Below, piece after piece: positions 25,453 to 36,335 of a DNA stretch of 64,000 bases. Every line of letters begins with the position of its first letter. Positions within the stretch are counted from its first letter, which is position 1. The stretch comes from Butyrivibrio sp. MC2013. GTDB taxonomy: Bacteria; Bacillota; Clostridia; Lachnospirales; Lachnospiraceae. Location: contig NZ_AUKE01000001.1 of the NCBI RefSeq assembly GCF_000424585.1, positions 310,001 through 374,000 on the forward strand, given 5' to 3'. The position numbers and the translations under genes were made by a program. Below the pieces are notes generated by a model that was not told where the DNA came from, ran no database searches, and was given only the letters and a program-made list of their open reading frames with translations.

Positions 25453-27159
25453 TCAGTCAGTTCCAAAAGTCATAGCCTCGTAATACAGTTCTTCAAATTT
25501 ATGACCGGCAGCCAGCTCCAGCTCCGAGCTCCTGCTGATAAGTCTCTCGAGCCTGTAGGCAGCCGCGTCCTTATCCCTATTATAATCCAAAAGGTACTGA
25601 AGGCATCCCCCAAGTGAAGAATTGCCTATAGATCTGACTTCGCCGGCAGAAGCCATGATCTCCGCCGGGATCAGTCCTATGGGAGACAGGCGAGTCATGT
25701 CAAGTCCCGATCCAAAGCCACCTGCTATATAGATTCTCGCTCCTTTCAGCGACAGGCCGTCTTTTTCCCGAAGCTCTAAGGCCAAAGCCCTGACTCCGGT
25801 ACTGATAGCTGCCTTGCCCAGCTGCAGCGCCCTGATATCCTTCTGACTAAAGACTATATCAGGTGTTGACGAGTCTCCACCTGCTCTCTTACATACGTGA
25901 TAACCTGTGTCAAAATACTCTTTAGACAAAAGCCCTGTCTCATCGATGATCCCCTTTTGCAGAAGGAAAGCTGTCAGCTCCAGCACACCGCTGCCGCAGA
26001 TGCCCACAGGCTCAGCACCCGCAATGGTAGTATATCCCTTATCGTCTATGTGGCATATGGCTCCCGGCACCGAGGGGCAGCCGCAGCTGATGCCACCGCC
26101 CTCAAATACAGGGCCTGCTGCCGCAGAGGTAGTCCTTATAATATCACCGTTTCCCGCAGCCATCTCTCCATTGGTACCAAGATCCAAAAACAGGAAGCTG
26201 TCCCCGGGATCTATCATATAGAGTCCCGCCACTATATCGGCTCCTATAAATGCTCCAAGCCCCGGAAGTATGGTGACAGGAATATCAGCTAAGAGATCGC
26301 CCCCAATGAGCTGCCTAAGAGTAAGTTCCTCCCTCTCCAGACTCACCGCTTTGTAAGGGTAACGGCCAAGGCCTGATACGTCATAGCCTCTAAGGAGATG
26401 GAGCATAGTGGTATTGCCTGCCACGACGCCCATACGTATATCTGCAGGATCTATACCGCTTCCAGCTATCGCCCTTGTAAGGAGCCCCCTTATATCCTCT
26501 TTGACAAGGCAAGAGAGCTCGACGGCATGCTCCCTTGCTGCATCAATCCTGGATATGACATCACTCCCGTATATCCTCTGGGAATTGGCAGCTGTATGGA
26601 CAGTCAGCTTCCTACCGCTATGAAGGTCTGCTATGGCAAGAGCTATAGTGGTAGTACCTATGTCTATGGCAAGGCCAAGGGGCGACTTATGAGCTGCCCA
26701 CATGTCATCGTCATGCTCCTTATTATCAGCAGCCCGTATTGGTGCCTCAGAACACTGAACAGATCTTCCATCTGCACCGATATTTACAGTATCTCCATCC
26801 GGCATATCATCCGGCGAATATATATCCTCACCATGCTCTATAACGATCTCGCAGTCATCCCACAGCAGCGCCTTGCAGGCCAGTCTCACTCCCCTGTCTA
26901 TATCTTCCTGAGAAAGAACGGCCATATCTGCAGCAGAGGGCTTTGGCGCACCTGTAACAAAGCGCACCCTGCAGCCGCCGCACCAGCCTCTGCCGCCGCA
27001 GGGCATGCTCATGGATATGCCTTCTGATTTTAGGAGCCCGCTAAGAGAGCGCCCTTTTCTGACGCTATAGCTATGAGGACTATACATTCCCTGTGCAATA
27101 GTCCTTATTACGACTGATATTTGATTAGAATCTTTGTCCCTGGAATTTTTGGTCATCAT
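25453..27159 (-). CDS. 2Fe-2S ferredoxin-domain ASKHA protein (corrinoid-activator-like, DUF4445)
   Basis: A 568-residue cytoplasmic protein. The N-terminal 2Fe-2S ferredoxin domain (about 15-100) carries the cluster ligands in MPCGGRGWCGGCRVRF and the later LACKALL. Residues 150-500 are an ASKHA ATPase-like domain with LGLAIDIGTTTIALAIAD, VVAGNTTMLHLL, FLDLGTNGEMA and the adenosine motif IYIAGGFGSGLD. This is the architecture of reductive activators of corrinoid methyltransferase proteins (RACo/RamA-like, DUF4445). No corrinoid protein or methyltransferase gene is nearby, so the partner is unknown. The start is the ATG at 27159, with no strong ribosome-binding site visible. Confidence 0.85.
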   Translation of the reverse strand: MMTKNSRDKDSNQISVVIRTIAQGMYSPHSYSVRKGRSLSGLLKSEGISMSMPCGGRGWCGGCRVRFVTGAPKPSAADMAVLSQEDIDRGVRLACKALLWDDCEIVIEHGEDIYSPDDMPDGDTVNIGADGRSVQCSEAPIRAADNKEHDDDMWAAHKSPLGLAIDIGTTTIALAIADLHSGRKLTVHTAANSQRIYGSDVISRIDAAREHAVELSCLVKEDIRGLLTRAIAGSGIDPADIRMGVVAGNTTMLHLLRGYDVSGLGRYPYKAVSLEREELTLRQLIGGDLLADIPVTILPGLGAFIGADIVAGLYMIDPGDSFLFLDLGTNGEMAAGNGDIIRTTSAAAGPVFEGGGISCGCPSVPGAICHIDDKGYTTIAGAEPVGICGSGVLELTAFLLQKGIIDETGLLSKEYFDTGYHVCKRAGGDSSTPDIVFSQKDIRALQLGKAAISTGVRALALELREKDGLSLKGARIYIAGGFGSGLDMTRLSPIGLIPAEIMASAGEVRSIGNSSLGGCLQYLLDYNRDKDAAAYRLERLISRSSELELAAGHKFEELYYEAMTFGTD

Positions 27160-27219
27160 AATAGCCGAGTCAATATGTGCCGGCGTTCACTAGTCGAAAA
27201 CACATGTAAATTATCAAAA

Positions 27220-27262
27220 ATGAGGATTGTCCCCTGTCATAATAAGGCAAGACAATCCTCAT
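27220..27262 (-). terminator. Terminator after the AraC-like gene
   Basis: ATGAGGATTGTC pairs perfectly with GACAATCCTCAT (12-bp stem, 19-nt loop) and is followed on the minus strand by TTTTTGAT. It ends transcription of the 27295-27498 gene. Confidence 0.75.
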
Positions 27263-27294
27263 AATCAAGCATATAGTATCAATGTCAAGTCCAA

Positions 27295-27498
27295 TCACTC
27301 CCCGCTCTTGGACAAACTTCTCAGGTAAGCATATACAGACGAGCCATACTCATCTATAAAAAAGCTCTGGAACTTCACCTGAGACATAGCAAAACGATCA
27401 GCAATCTCTCTAAGAGAAAAATCATCAACATGCTCCTGGAGATATTCCTGGATAGCATGGAGATCATCGCCGGATAAAGTAGGTACCTTATTGCTCAT
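27295..27498 (-). CDS. Small AraC-like helix-turn-helix protein
   Basis: A 67-residue protein consisting of one helix-turn-helix of the AraC type: DFSLREIADRFAMSQVKFQS then FFIDEYGSSVYAYLRS, matching the first half of an AraC DNA-binding domain (normally two such units, about 100 residues). There is no effector domain. The ATG at 27498 has GGAGGG 8 bp upstream; an in-frame TTG at 27504 is less likely. It could be a genuine short regulator or a relic. It is followed by a clean terminator, which favours a real transcript. Confidence 0.7.
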   Translation of the reverse strand: MSNKVPTLSGDDLHAIQEYLQEHVDDFSLREIADRFAMSQVKFQSFFIDEYGSSVYAYLRSLSKSGE

Positions 27499-27706
27499 TT
27501 GCAAAACCCTCCTTGTGCCCCGTCGGTTACAAAAACCCTTCTCTGTTGTTATTCTATTGCCTTTCCCTCCTTTAATTGTACGGTATTACGTCTACCCTTG
27601 CAAGATAAATAAGTAGTTCCGCAGAAGTTATTTTCCACGTTGGCGATAGCCCATATCATACGCAAGAAACTGATAAATAGTCTCATCTTACAAAACATAC
27701 AAAATG

Positions 27707-27734
27707 TAAAGAATTTAGAAAAATCTGACGATAT
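27707..27734 (+). promoter_or_regulatory. Sigma-28 (flagellar/chemotaxis) type promoter
   Basis: TAAA (27707-27710), a 16-bp spacer and GACGATAT (27727-27734) fit the TAAA-N15/16-GCCGATAA consensus for SigD/FliA. It is upstream of the chemoreceptor gene at 27855, with an untranslated leader of about 110 bp. The remaining gap 27499-27700 shows nothing else clear. Confidence 0.7.
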
Positions 27735-27854
27735 ATCATTGTGTGGATTCGCTATATATGCAGGTGTACAAAGCACAAATCGGATATCAGTGCTCTGCAT
27801 CCATACACGTTCTGATACTGTCTGACCAATGATCATTTGGAATGGAGGCCTTTT

Positions 27855-29582
27855 ATGAAAAACCTGAAAATCATTATGAAGCTCCTGCTCATCACAGTTC
27901 CTGTGGATCTTATTTTTCTGGGCTTTGCCATATATGCAGCCTTGGGTCTCAGGAGCATGGCTACAACTTCTATGGAAGTCTACTATGATGAGATTCATAT
28001 GATATCCAACACATTGGTATCAGCAGACAGAGATATATATCAGGCACAGCTGGCAGTATCACAGGCCAGGGCGGGCTTGGAATCAGGCGCAGGCATTCCG
28101 GACGGGGCAGAGGCTGATTACAAGGACAATGCTGCTCAGACCCAGGATGCGATCACCAAGCTTGAAGAGCTTTTTGCCATGGATGATTTTCTCTATCATG
28201 ATTATCCTGTAAACGGCATACAGTGCGACACGAGCCTTGCCGCATTCAAGTCCTCAATTGGCGACTGGATATCTGACAGTGACAGCGTCTTTGCAGGGAG
28301 CTCTGATATCGACTGGGATGCACAGGAGAGCCATTTCAAGGCGGCCAGATCCAATCTCAATGATATGGAGGATGTACTGGATGTATTCGGCGAGGAAACA
28401 GGCACAGAACTTCTAAAAGAAGTCAAGAAGAAGGCTATATGGATGCTGGCGGTAGCAATAGTCGTGCTCCTGGGCAGCTTCGTCCTCAATATATTCACCA
28501 TCAGATATCTGCGTATCAATATCACCAAGGTCAAGGATTCACTGAGCACCATAGCTGACAATGATCTGACAACTCCTCCCGATGTCAGTGATGGCAGGGA
28601 CGAGATTGGTGATCTCTCCAGAGCAGCAGGCAAGCTCTACAATAATCTACGCTCAGTAATAGGCGATATCAATGCATCCAGCGAAAGGGTGGCAGATTCT
28701 GGCAGGTCAATCCTGGATATAGCCCATGATGCAAATGAACAGGTCAGCATGATCAATAATTCCATAGGCGAAATGGCTACCACTGCCAATCAGCAGGCTG
28801 AGGACATCACCAACATAGCCGGAAATATGGCTGATATCAGTGATCTGGTAGATAAGAGCGGTACCTATTCCGACGAACTGGCAGAGGAGAGCAGCCGCAT
28901 AGACGGCGTCACCAAGGAAGGCATGGAGGTGGTAAACGAGCTAATGGAGACCACAGATGAAACCATGAAGGCCTTTGATGACATTTTTGCACTGGTACAG
29001 AATATATCCGACAGCGTAGTCAAGATCGGCGATGCCTCACATCTCATATCCGACATAGCATCCCAGACCAACCTCCTGTCTCTGAACGCGTCCATAGAAG
29101 CTGCCAGAGCAGGAGAAGCAGGCAAGGGCTTTGCCGTAGTAGCCAGCGAGATCAGCCATCTGGCAGAGCAGTCTGCCCAGTCAGCTGAGACCATCAATCA
29201 CATGATCGAAGAGCTGCAAAAGGCTGCAGGTCTTGCCAGCGACCAGGGCGAAGAAGTAAAGAAGCATGTAGATATCCAGAACGAGTGTGTCAAGAAGACT
29301 CAGGAGAAATTTGAAAACATCGTGGAATCTGTTGTCAACATGGACAGCCGTATTAAAAATATAGCAGGTGTCAACAAAGAAATGGGTATAAACTTTACCA
29401 ACGTAAATGACCTGATCTCCAGTCTCTCTGCCGCTTCAGAAGAAAATGCAGCTAACTCTGAGGAGATATCCGCCACCACTGAAACTGTGGGCGAGAGCAT
29501 GAACAATGTAAACGAGGCCAGCAAAGGCATCAACACAGAAGCAGACGCTCTGACCAAGGCCGTAGGAATCTTCCGCCTGTAA
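27855..29582 (+). CDS. Methyl-accepting chemotaxis protein (4HB-type sensor)
   Basis: A 575-residue chemoreceptor. TM1 lies near residues 5-27 ([20 protein letters not shown]). A helical extracytoplasmic domain of about 165 residues fits a four-helix-bundle sensor, and TM2 is [20 protein letters not shown] near 200. A HAMP linker and the signalling tip [20 protein letters not shown] follow; [14 protein letters not shown] completes the tip. GGAGG is 6 bp before the ATG at 27855. Ligand unknown. It is driven by a sigma-28 type promoter and is 59 bp upstream of a second receptor gene. Confidence 0.95.
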   Translation: MKNLKIIMKLLLITVPVDLIFLGFAIYAALGLRSMATTSMEVYYDEIHMISNTLVSADRDIYQAQLAVSQARAGLESGAGIPDGAEADYKDNAAQTQDAITKLEELFAMDDFLYHDYPVNGIQCDTSLAAFKSSIGDWISDSDSVFAGSSDIDWDAQESHFKAARSNLNDMEDVLDVFGEETGTELLKEVKKKAIWMLAVAIVVLLGSFVLNIFTIRYLRINITKVKDSLSTIADNDLTTPPDVSDGRDEIGDLSRAAGKLYNNLRSVIGDINASSERVADSGRSILDIAHDANEQVSMINNSIGEMATTANQQAEDITNIAGNMADISDLVDKSGTYSDELAEESSRIDGVTKEGMEVVNELMETTDETMKAFDDIFALVQNISDSVVKIGDASHLISDIASQTNLLSLNASIEAARAGEAGKGFAVVASEISHLAEQSAQSAETINHMIEELQKAAGLASDQGEEVKKHVDIQNECVKKTQEKFENIVESVVNMDSRIKNIAGVNKEMGINFTNVNDLISSLSAASEENAANSEEISATTETVGESMNNVNEASKGINTEADALTKAVGIFRL

Positions 29583-29641
29583 TAGCGAGTCATTTGGGGA
29601 CATGAGAGAAAGTCACTCACCCTTTAAGAAAGGAAAATGGC

Positions 29642-31651
29642 ATGAACAAACGTAAATCGCTGAAGAACACCCTGCTCTTCAAGATCATTGCCTACGCTGC
29701 TATTGTGATACTGCTCATCACCTCCATCAACATCTGGCAGGAATACAGGAATATCACTTCACTGACCTATGATGTGCTGGCGGGCGAGTCCGTCACCTAT
29801 TCCAGCGAGATCAGCGGATGGTGGAGCAAGATTGAGGAAAGAGTACAAAGGACTGCGGACATCATCAAGAATGTTCCCGGCATGTCAGCCGATAATACCC
29901 TTAATCTCCTGCTGATGCTGACTGCAAATGATCCGGATTCTCAGGATATCTATATAGCTTTTGGCAACGAGAATCTATTTCTGGACGGCTCGGGATGGGT
30001 CCCTGATTCTGATTTTGTCTTTACAGACAGAGTCTGGTATACAGGAGCCCTTAGTAAGAATGGCGATATATTCACATCTGATCCCTATCTGGATGCATCC
30101 ACAGGCAATACCTGCCTGGCATGCTCTGTGATGGTAAGAGATGGCGTGGTACTAAGCGCTGATGTAAATTTTGGTAAAGTCACTGAGATGACAGATTCTT
30201 TTGAATCCATCTCTTCAGATACCAGATATTACATCATCAACAAGGACAGCGGCAAAGTCCTGGCCAGCAGTGAAAAGAACGCCATAGACGAAGTCATCAC
30301 AAGCTCCTCGGATCCCGTTCTTGCAGGGCTCAGCAGCGTATTCTCAGGGATGGATACCTCTTCTACCACAGACGGAAGCAGGATAGCCACTGCAAGTACC
30401 GGCGCAGGCAAAATGATGTTTGCCGCCACAGACATAGAGGATACCAGCTGGGCAGTAGTCAGCGCAGTACCCTATTCCATAATAACAAGCAGCATAGTAA
30501 ATGCTGTGGGGATCACCCTCTTATCAACCATTATCTGCCTGCTACTCCTGTCCATACTGATATACATCATAATCAGAGGAGCCATAAATCCTGTGACCAA
30601 GATCACAGAGAGCATCACCGAGATCAGTAGGGGCGACTTTACAGTCAATATCACACCCGAAGGCAACAACGAGATCACCACCCTTGCAGAAAGTCTCAAT
30701 GATTACAAAGAAAAGATGCGCTCGACCATAAACAGTCTCACCGGCATAGCAGGATCCATGAACCGCAGAGCCGATGACTGTTATGACATATCCCATACTC
30801 TTGCAGATGCAAACAAGAATCAGAGCCAGTCCATCGAAAGACTAAATGGCACCCTGGGCAGCATGAACGGCTCCATAGAAGACATAGCCCATGCAGCAGA
30901 TGCGCTGGCTATCACCAGCGGCGAGCTCTCGGGCAAGGCAGACGACGTCATGAAGCTCTGCTCCGAGACCCTGGATGCTTCCAGCACAGGCAAAGAAGAG
31001 ATGGAGCTCATGACACGCAATGTAAATACCCTGGACACCACCATAGGCGAGCTGACAAGCCTCATAAAAGAGACAGCCAGATCCGTAGAAGAGATCACTG
31101 GCATCACGGAGACCATCAATGCCATCTCCAGCCAGACCAATCTATTGTCCCTCAATGCCTCTATTGAAGCAGCAAGAGCCGGCGAAGCAGGCAAGGGCTT
31201 TGCCATAGTAGCCACAGAGGTAGGCGTACTGGCCAATCAGTCCGCAGAAGCAACAGAGACCATCAGATCACTGGTAGAAGATATCACCAGAAATATAGAA
31301 AATATCAATGCCAAGGCAGATGCCGCCGGCAAGGATATGGAAGCCTGCATAAAGGGCGTGGAAGGCGCCAACAGCTCTTTTGACATCATATACGGCGATG
31401 TAGAAAAAGCTACAGACGGCATCCGCATCATCACAAGTGGTATAGAGAAGATCGACCAGGTTGCTTCTCAAAACGCAGCTTCCACCAAGGAGCAGGTAAC
31501 AGACATCAACGAAGTGCTGAGCCTGAGCGACACCATCCTCCAGGAAGCAGGCAAGCTCAAGGTCGAGACCGACAATATCACCACTGTCTCCGAGAAGCTG
31601 GGCGGATATTCAAAAGAGATCAACAAAGACCTTTCAGCGTATACTGTTTAA
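29642..31651 (+). CDS. Methyl-accepting chemotaxis protein (dCache-type sensor)
   Basis: A 669-residue chemoreceptor. TM1 is about residues 14-33 ([18 protein letters not shown]). The periplasmic-side domain of about 250 residues contains the dCache-like pattern [20 protein letters not shown], then [20 protein letters not shown], typical of small-molecule (amino acid or organic acid) sensors. TM2 is [20 protein letters not shown] near 290. HAMP and the tip [20 protein letters not shown] follow. AAGAAAGG precedes the ATG. It ends in AYTV without a CheR-binding pentapeptide. A strong bidirectional terminator follows. Confidence 0.95.
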   Translation: MNKRKSLKNTLLFKIIAYAAIVILLITSINIWQEYRNITSLTYDVLAGESVTYSSEISGWWSKIEERVQRTADIIKNVPGMSADNTLNLLLMLTANDPDSQDIYIAFGNENLFLDGSGWVPDSDFVFTDRVWYTGALSKNGDIFTSDPYLDASTGNTCLACSVMVRDGVVLSADVNFGKVTEMTDSFESISSDTRYYIINKDSGKVLASSEKNAIDEVITSSSDPVLAGLSSVFSGMDTSSTTDGSRIATASTGAGKMMFAATDIEDTSWAVVSAVPYSIITSSIVNAVGITLLSTIICLLLLSILIYIIIRGAINPVTKITESITEISRGDFTVNITPEGNNEITTLAESLNDYKEKMRSTINSLTGIAGSMNRRADDCYDISHTLADANKNQSQSIERLNGTLGSMNGSIEDIAHAADALAITSGELSGKADDVMKLCSETLDASSTGKEEMELMTRNVNTLDTTIGELTSLIKETARSVEEITGITETINAISSQTNLLSLNASIEAARAGEAGKGFAIVATEVGVLANQSAEATETIRSLVEDITRNIENINAKADAAGKDMEACIKGVEGANSSFDIIYGDVEKATDGIRIITSGIEKIDQVASQNAASTKEQVTDINEVLSLSDTILQEAGKLKVETDNITTVSEKLGGYSKEINKDLSAYTV

Positions 31652-31655
31652 AAAA

Positions 31656-31703
31656 GAGTCATGGGGACGTAACATCGATCAATCTGTTACGTCCCCATGA
31701 CTC
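31656..31703. terminator. Bidirectional terminator between MCP and MFS genes
   Basis: GAGTCATGGGGACGTAACA pairs perfectly with TGTTACGTCCCCATGACTC (19 bp, 10-nt loop), with an A-tract on the left. It serves the plus-strand receptor and the minus-strand transporter. The core GGGGACGTAACA recurs at 56.2 kb. Confidence 0.85.
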
Positions 31704-31707
31704 TCAA

Positions 31708-33033
31708 TTACTTTGTTTTTTTAACAAGAACAAGGCTTAAAAGAAAAGCAATGATATACAGTGCTAATGTAAAGATCAAAACATTCTGATAGCCTACCGG
31801 ATTAACCATAGAAACATTTCCAAGGGCATCTACAACTTCTTTATCGAATGCTCCGGTGTGATTAACAATATAGGTAGCTACCTGGTTTCCGGTAAGTCCG
31901 GCAAAGGCCCAGGCAGAAAGTGTAATGCCGTGAATTGCACTGATGCTGCCCATACCATAATGGTCAGACAACAGAGTCGGCACATTTGAGAATCCGCCTC
32001 CATATCCTGCATTTACAACAAAGATAAGTGCCAGCACAAGAAAAATGAGCATCGGATTACCGCTTCCATTTCGAATTCCACCGGTAATCATTACAAGTGC
32101 TGTAAAGGCTATGGAAAGAATAAAAATAAGCTTATATATGGTATTTCTGTCTTTCATAGTATCTGCCCATGCAGAGAATCCCAAACGTCCACCGGCATTG
32201 AATAAGGATGAAATAGTTGATATTATTCCGGCTGCACCTACCAGGCCAATACATTTAACAATGGATTTTTCCTGAGAGATGAGAGCCAGACCACAGGTGA
32301 TATTAATATAAAACATGAGCCATATTCCTATATAGTTAGTAATAGGCTTTGTTTTTAACACCTGCATAATTTTGGGTTTCTGACTTTTATCCTGCGGCTC
32401 CACCCATCCGGCCGGCTTGGCCAGAAGAAGGTGTCCGACAAACATCATCACGCAGTATACAACGGCAAGAATCATAAACATTTTATATATTCCGCCTTCA
32501 CCAAGCCCTGTGAGCATCGACTGCATGATTGGACTGGCAATAGCCTTGGCAGCACCAAAACCTGCTACTGCAAGTCCGGTGGCAAGTCCTTTTCGATCCT
32601 GAAACCAGAGCATCAGAGTCTTCACCGGTGAGAGATATCCGGTTCCGAGACCAATTCCCATGATGAGTCCATAACTGAGATAAATTCCTATTAAGGCTAC
32701 AGGACTTCCCTTGTGCATACCGCCATATCGAATAAATACACCTGTCAAAAACATGCCGGCTGCAAAGCAGATTGTTGCTATAAGTGATGACTTGTGAATA
32801 TCTTTTTCCACTATATTTCCAAGGAATGCAGCTGACATGCCAAGGAAGAATATTGCAAAGGAAAAAGCCCATTCTGTAGCGCTCTTAGAATGGCCTATAT
32901 AATCAGCGACCTCCTGGCTGAAGATTGACCAGCAATATACTGTTCCAATACTGCAATGCAGCAGCAATGCTGGAATGGCGGCGCGTATCCATTTGTTATT
33001 ACGCCATCCGGAGTTACTAATTGATTGTTCCAT
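31708..33033 (-). CDS. OFA-type MFS transporter (oxalate/formate antiporter family)
   Basis: A 441-residue membrane protein with twelve predicted transmembrane helices. It opens with the OFA-like N-terminus ALLLHCSIGTVYCWSIFSQEV, and the MFS loop region contains WFQDRKGLATGLAVAGFGAA, the pattern seen in OxlT-like proteins. Family members exchange oxalate/formate or transport related monocarboxylates, but the substrate cannot be read here. The ATG at 33033 follows AAAGGATTATAACATA. It is divergent from the glycosidase-like gene and shares the terminator at 31656-31703 with the MCP gene. Confidence 0.9.
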   Translation of the reverse strand: MEQSISNSGWRNNKWIRAAIPALLLHCSIGTVYCWSIFSQEVADYIGHSKSATEWAFSFAIFFLGMSAAFLGNIVEKDIHKSSLIATICFAAGMFLTGVFIRYGGMHKGSPVALIGIYLSYGLIMGIGLGTGYLSPVKTLMLWFQDRKGLATGLAVAGFGAAKAIASPIMQSMLTGLGEGGIYKMFMILAVVYCVMMFVGHLLLAKPAGWVEPQDKSQKPKIMQVLKTKPITNYIGIWLMFYINITCGLALISQEKSIVKCIGLVGAAGIISTISSLFNAGGRLGFSAWADTMKDRNTIYKLIFILSIAFTALVMITGGIRNGSGNPMLIFLVLALIFVVNAGYGGGFSNVPTLLSDHYGMGSISAIHGITLSAWAFAGLTGNQVATYIVNHTGAFDKEVVDALGNVSMVNPVGYQNVLIFTLALYIIAFLLSLVLVKKTK

Positions 33034-33165
33034 TATGTTATAATCCTTTCTGTATGTATCTTTTTGTGCAGAAGCAATTGTATATTATTATTCTGTATTA
33101 GTCCATGGTAAAGTTTGTTTTTTATAAGAAAGACGCAGAAAGAATATAGGAGCCATTCTTTTAGT

Positions 33166-34410
33166 ATGTTCATTAATAGGATTAAGAAGTATAGTATAGA
33201 TATAAAAAATTCGGAAGGAAACTATATAATCTCCAAAATCAAAAAGGCATCACAGCTTACTGCTATCGCTCTAATACTGGCATTGTCCGCAGGGCAAGGC
33301 GGCGCTGCCTTTGCAGCGGGAAATGGTAATAGTGCCACAAAAGCAGGCCAAGAGAGACATGACGCTTCCGCTTCAGCCGAAAATGAAAATGATGATAACA
33401 AGCCTATCCACGGGATCTATGTCAGTGCGTATGTGGCAGGCAGCACATCCATGATGGATGAGATCATAGAACATATAGATAAATGCGATATCAATGCAGT
33501 AGTGATAGATGTCAAGAATGACGAAGGCAATATAGTATTTGATATGGACTCTCCCCTGGTGGATGAGGCAGGCTCTGAGAATATACTCGTCAGGGATATG
33601 CCTGGGCTGATGGACAAGCTCCACGAGCACGGGATCTATGCTATCGCCAGGTGCGTAGCTTTCAGGGATCCCTATATAGATGAGGTAAAGCCCGATTGGA
33701 TGCTCAAGGACGGAAACGGAGCTGTCTATACCGATGCCAAGGGCTTTAGCTGGATCGATCCCAGAAACAAGGAGGCAGGTGACTACCTGATAGAGGTGGC
33801 CGCGGGCTGCGGCAAGGCAGGCTTTGACGAAGTGCAGTTTGATTATGTGAGATATCCCACAGGCCTAAAGGAAGAGGACAGCGGCATTAACGGATATGTA
33901 AAGCGCCACGGTATCTCCAGCTTTGTAAGGAGAGCCCACCAGAGTCTCATCAGGGAAAATATCCCACTGTCCCTGGACCTCTTTGGCACAGTCATAGCTT
34001 CGGATATTGACAGGGATATCGTAGGGCAGGAATATGGGAGCCTGTCCATGAACTGTGAATACCTCTCCCCCATGATATACCCCTCCCACTATTATGACGG
34101 GAGCATGGGCCTGGACCATCCGGATCTCTACCCCTACGAGACCATAGATGGGGCGATGAAAAAGTCAGCTGAGGAACTAAAAAGGGTCAATCCCAAAGGA
34201 ACGGGAAAACAAGCTGCAGTGAGACCCTGGCTCCAGGGCTTTACAGCTTCATATCTTAAGAAATACAGAAAATACGGCGCGGAAGAGATCAAGGCGCAGA
34301 TACAGGCAGTAGCTGACAACGGCATAGATTCCTGGATCATATGGAATCCTTCCTGTAAATACCAGTGGGAAGCCTTCGAGAAAACACCACAAGCAGGGAG
34401 CAGTAATTAG
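33166..34410 (+). CDS. DUF4015-like putative glycosidase, secreted
   Basis: A 414-residue protein. Residues 28-50 (QLTAIALILALSAGQGGAAF, then AA) are a signal peptide behind a long basic N-terminus. The mature protein begins with a low-complexity Ser/Ala/Asn/Glu linker. From HGIYVSAYVAGS (near 85) it follows the DUF4015 TIM-barrel pattern: INAVVIDVKNDEGNIVFD, IDPRNKEAGDYLIEVA, DEVQFDYVRYPTG and LSPMIYPSHYYDG. The Asp in DYVRYP is the likely catalytic residue in GH13-like relatives. The start is taken at ATG 33166 (AGGAG 13 bp upstream); an in-frame TTG at 33115 lacks a site. It probably acts on an envelope or plant polysaccharide, an inference. Confidence 0.85.
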   Translation: MFINRIKKYSIDIKNSEGNYIISKIKKASQLTAIALILALSAGQGGAAFAAGNGNSATKAGQERHDASASAENENDDNKPIHGIYVSAYVAGSTSMMDEIIEHIDKCDINAVVIDVKNDEGNIVFDMDSPLVDEAGSENILVRDMPGLMDKLHEHGIYAIARCVAFRDPYIDEVKPDWMLKDGNGAVYTDAKGFSWIDPRNKEAGDYLIEVAAGCGKAGFDEVQFDYVRYPTGLKEEDSGINGYVKRHGISSFVRRAHQSLIRENIPLSLDLFGTVIASDIDRDIVGQEYGSLSMNCEYLSPMIYPSHYYDGSMGLDHPDLYPYETIDGAMKKSAEELKRVNPKGTGKQAAVRPWLQGFTASYLKKYRKYGAEEIKAQIQAVADNGIDSWIIWNPSCKYQWEAFEKTPQAGSSN

Positions 34411-34470
34411 AATTTCATCAGAATCACACCCCCAAGCAGGGCACTTAAACACAGCATAAGGAGGACTTAG

Positions 34471-36315
34471 ATGAAAAAGAAACTGATATCATTATTTCTG
34501 ATCACCACCCTTACCATGACATCAGCCTGCAGCGCAAAAGCTCCGGCAGATGGCAGTGATGCAGCAAAAGCTGATGCAAATAGCAGCCAGGACGGAGACG
34601 CAGCTGGTAACAGCGAAGAAGAAGATGGCAAAGCAGATGGCATCGAAGCAGGAGATAGTGATGCAGATGGCGCTTCATCTAAAGACGACGCAGATGGCGA
34701 AGCTGCAGAAGGCAGTACAGACGGCGAAGCAGCAGAAAGCGATGACAGCAAAGGTGGCTTAGAAGATGCAGATCGTCCTCTTCCTACTTACATAACAGTC
34801 AGAGACTTTTTTAGTGACTATTATGATGAAGACGGCTCCTATACAGAGCTCTACAAGGGAAGGGAGGAAGATCTCCTGTTATCTGCAGATTCCAAAGAGG
34901 ATTATCCCCTTTTGTATGATGCATTATTCAGCAAATACATGGATACTCACAAGGAGAGAAAAAAGGCCGCAGAAGAAGAAATGGCGGAGTCCCGCGGTAT
35001 GTACGAGGAAGACTACTTCATGGGCGCTTTTGAAAATACCAACAGCATATTTATAAAAAGAGCAGATGCCTCTGTTATAAGCTATGCCAGTAACGTATTC
35101 AAATATCTGGGCGGAGCTCACGGCAATGGCTGGCTGGAGCCTGCAAGCTATGACGTATCTACAGGCAAGGAGCTGGCCCTTAGTGATGTGATCAATATTG
35201 ATAAAGATGAGCTGAACAAAATCCTCTATGATAAGATTTCTAATTACGGCGGCAATTTCTCCGACAAAGAGTACATGGATTCCTTTGGCGGACTGGAAGA
35301 AAACCTAAGTACCTATGCCTACAGCCTTGAGGAAGTAAGCGGCTCTGATGAATTATATTCCGTATACAACTGGTACCTGGGTTTTGACGGCATACATTTC
35401 TATTTTGCCCCCTATGCCCTGGCATCCTTTGCAGACGGAGACGTAGACGTAGTAATAGGATACAAGGAAAAGCCCGAGATATTTGAAGAAAAATATCTGC
35501 CTGATGCTCTAAGATCAGATTCTATGGGAGCACCTGAAGGCTATATAGAAAATCTGGGGCATCCTTTTGAAGAAAAAATGGATATAGACGGAGATGGCAA
35601 GGACGAACTAGTCACACTGGATACAAAATACGACGATGACTACAGCTATATCACAGGGGTGACAATTACTATCGACAATCAGTCTTACAAATATACCAAT
35701 GACTGGTTCTACTGCGAAATAGAGGATCTGAGACTCTATCATGTAAGGACTGACGACCAGCGAGACTACCTCTATCTTCAGACAGGCGGCATGGATGACT
35801 ACTGGACCTGGTCAGTATTTGATATAAACAAAGACAATCTGAAATTCATGGGAGACAGCTATTTTGGCAGTCATTATGAAGAAGTGGAAAACGGCGAGGA
35901 GTACCCTGCAAGCGGCATGCCTCAGCTCACAGATCCCGACAGGATGCTCTTTGGAGAGCACAGCGACATGCTGGGCACCTTTAGTGCATACGGCTATTGG
36001 AGAGTGGGCTCAGACGGCAATCCCGAGATCATAGACAGAAGGCGAAATGTGAACTACTACGGCGAAGGCGTGCGCTGCAAAAAGGAGATCAAATGCGATC
36101 TCATAAGCGCTGAGGGCGAGATCCTGGAGAAGGATATCACGCTAAAGGCCGGGGATGTGATCATGCCTGTATACTCAGACCTGGACAGCTACGTGGATTG
36201 CACTCTCTCTGACGGAAGGATGATAAGGCTGAATTACAGCGAGATTGGATACCCTGCAAAGATAGACGGCGTATCCGTAGATGACCTATTCGATAATCTA
36301 ATGTACGCCGGGTAA
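34471..36315 (+). CDS. Lipoprotein with DUF3298-like (RsiV/PdaC C-terminal) domain
   Basis: A 614-residue lipoprotein. The signal ends in a lipobox at TSAC (Cys near residue 20). It is followed by about 80 residues of Asp/Ala/Ser/Glu-rich linker. Residues 200-310 carry ISYASNVFKYLGGAHGNGWL and YDVSTGKELALSDVI, the signature of DUF4163/DUF3298 domains found in RsiV and PdaC. The C-terminal half (DGDGKDELVTLDTKYDD) may bind Ca via a short EF-like repeat. GGAGGA before the ATG supports the start. It lies 60 bp after the glycosidase-like gene, so both may be one envelope operon. No enzymatic residues were identified. Confidence 0.8.
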   Translation: MKKKLISLFLITTLTMTSACSAKAPADGSDAAKADANSSQDGDAAGNSEEEDGKADGIEAGDSDADGASSKDDADGEAAEGSTDGEAAESDDSKGGLEDADRPLPTYITVRDFFSDYYDEDGSYTELYKGREEDLLLSADSKEDYPLLYDALFSKYMDTHKERKKAAEEEMAESRGMYEEDYFMGAFENTNSIFIKRADASVISYASNVFKYLGGAHGNGWLEPASYDVSTGKELALSDVINIDKDELNKILYDKISNYGGNFSDKEYMDSFGGLEENLSTYAYSLEEVSGSDELYSVYNWYLGFDGIHFYFAPYALASFADGDVDVVIGYKEKPEIFEEKYLPDALRSDSMGAPEGYIENLGHPFEEKMDIDGDGKDELVTLDTKYDDDYSYITGVTITIDNQSYKYTNDWFYCEIEDLRLYHVRTDDQRDYLYLQTGGMDDYWTWSVFDINKDNLKFMGDSYFGSHYEEVENGEEYPASGMPQLTDPDRMLFGEHSDMLGTFSAYGYWRVGSDGNPEIIDRRRNVNYYGEGVRCKKEIKCDLISAEGEILEKDITLKAGDVIMPVYSDLDSYVDCTLSDGRMIRLNYSEIGYPAKIDGVSVDDLFDNLMYAG

Positions 36316-36335
36316 TCTATTCGACAAGCTGATAT

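Noticed and set aside
27549-27998. 149-codon minus-strand frame over the start of the first chemoreceptor gene
   Set aside because: It overlaps the receptor coding region and its sigma-28 promoter, has no ribosome-binding site and no family resemblance.
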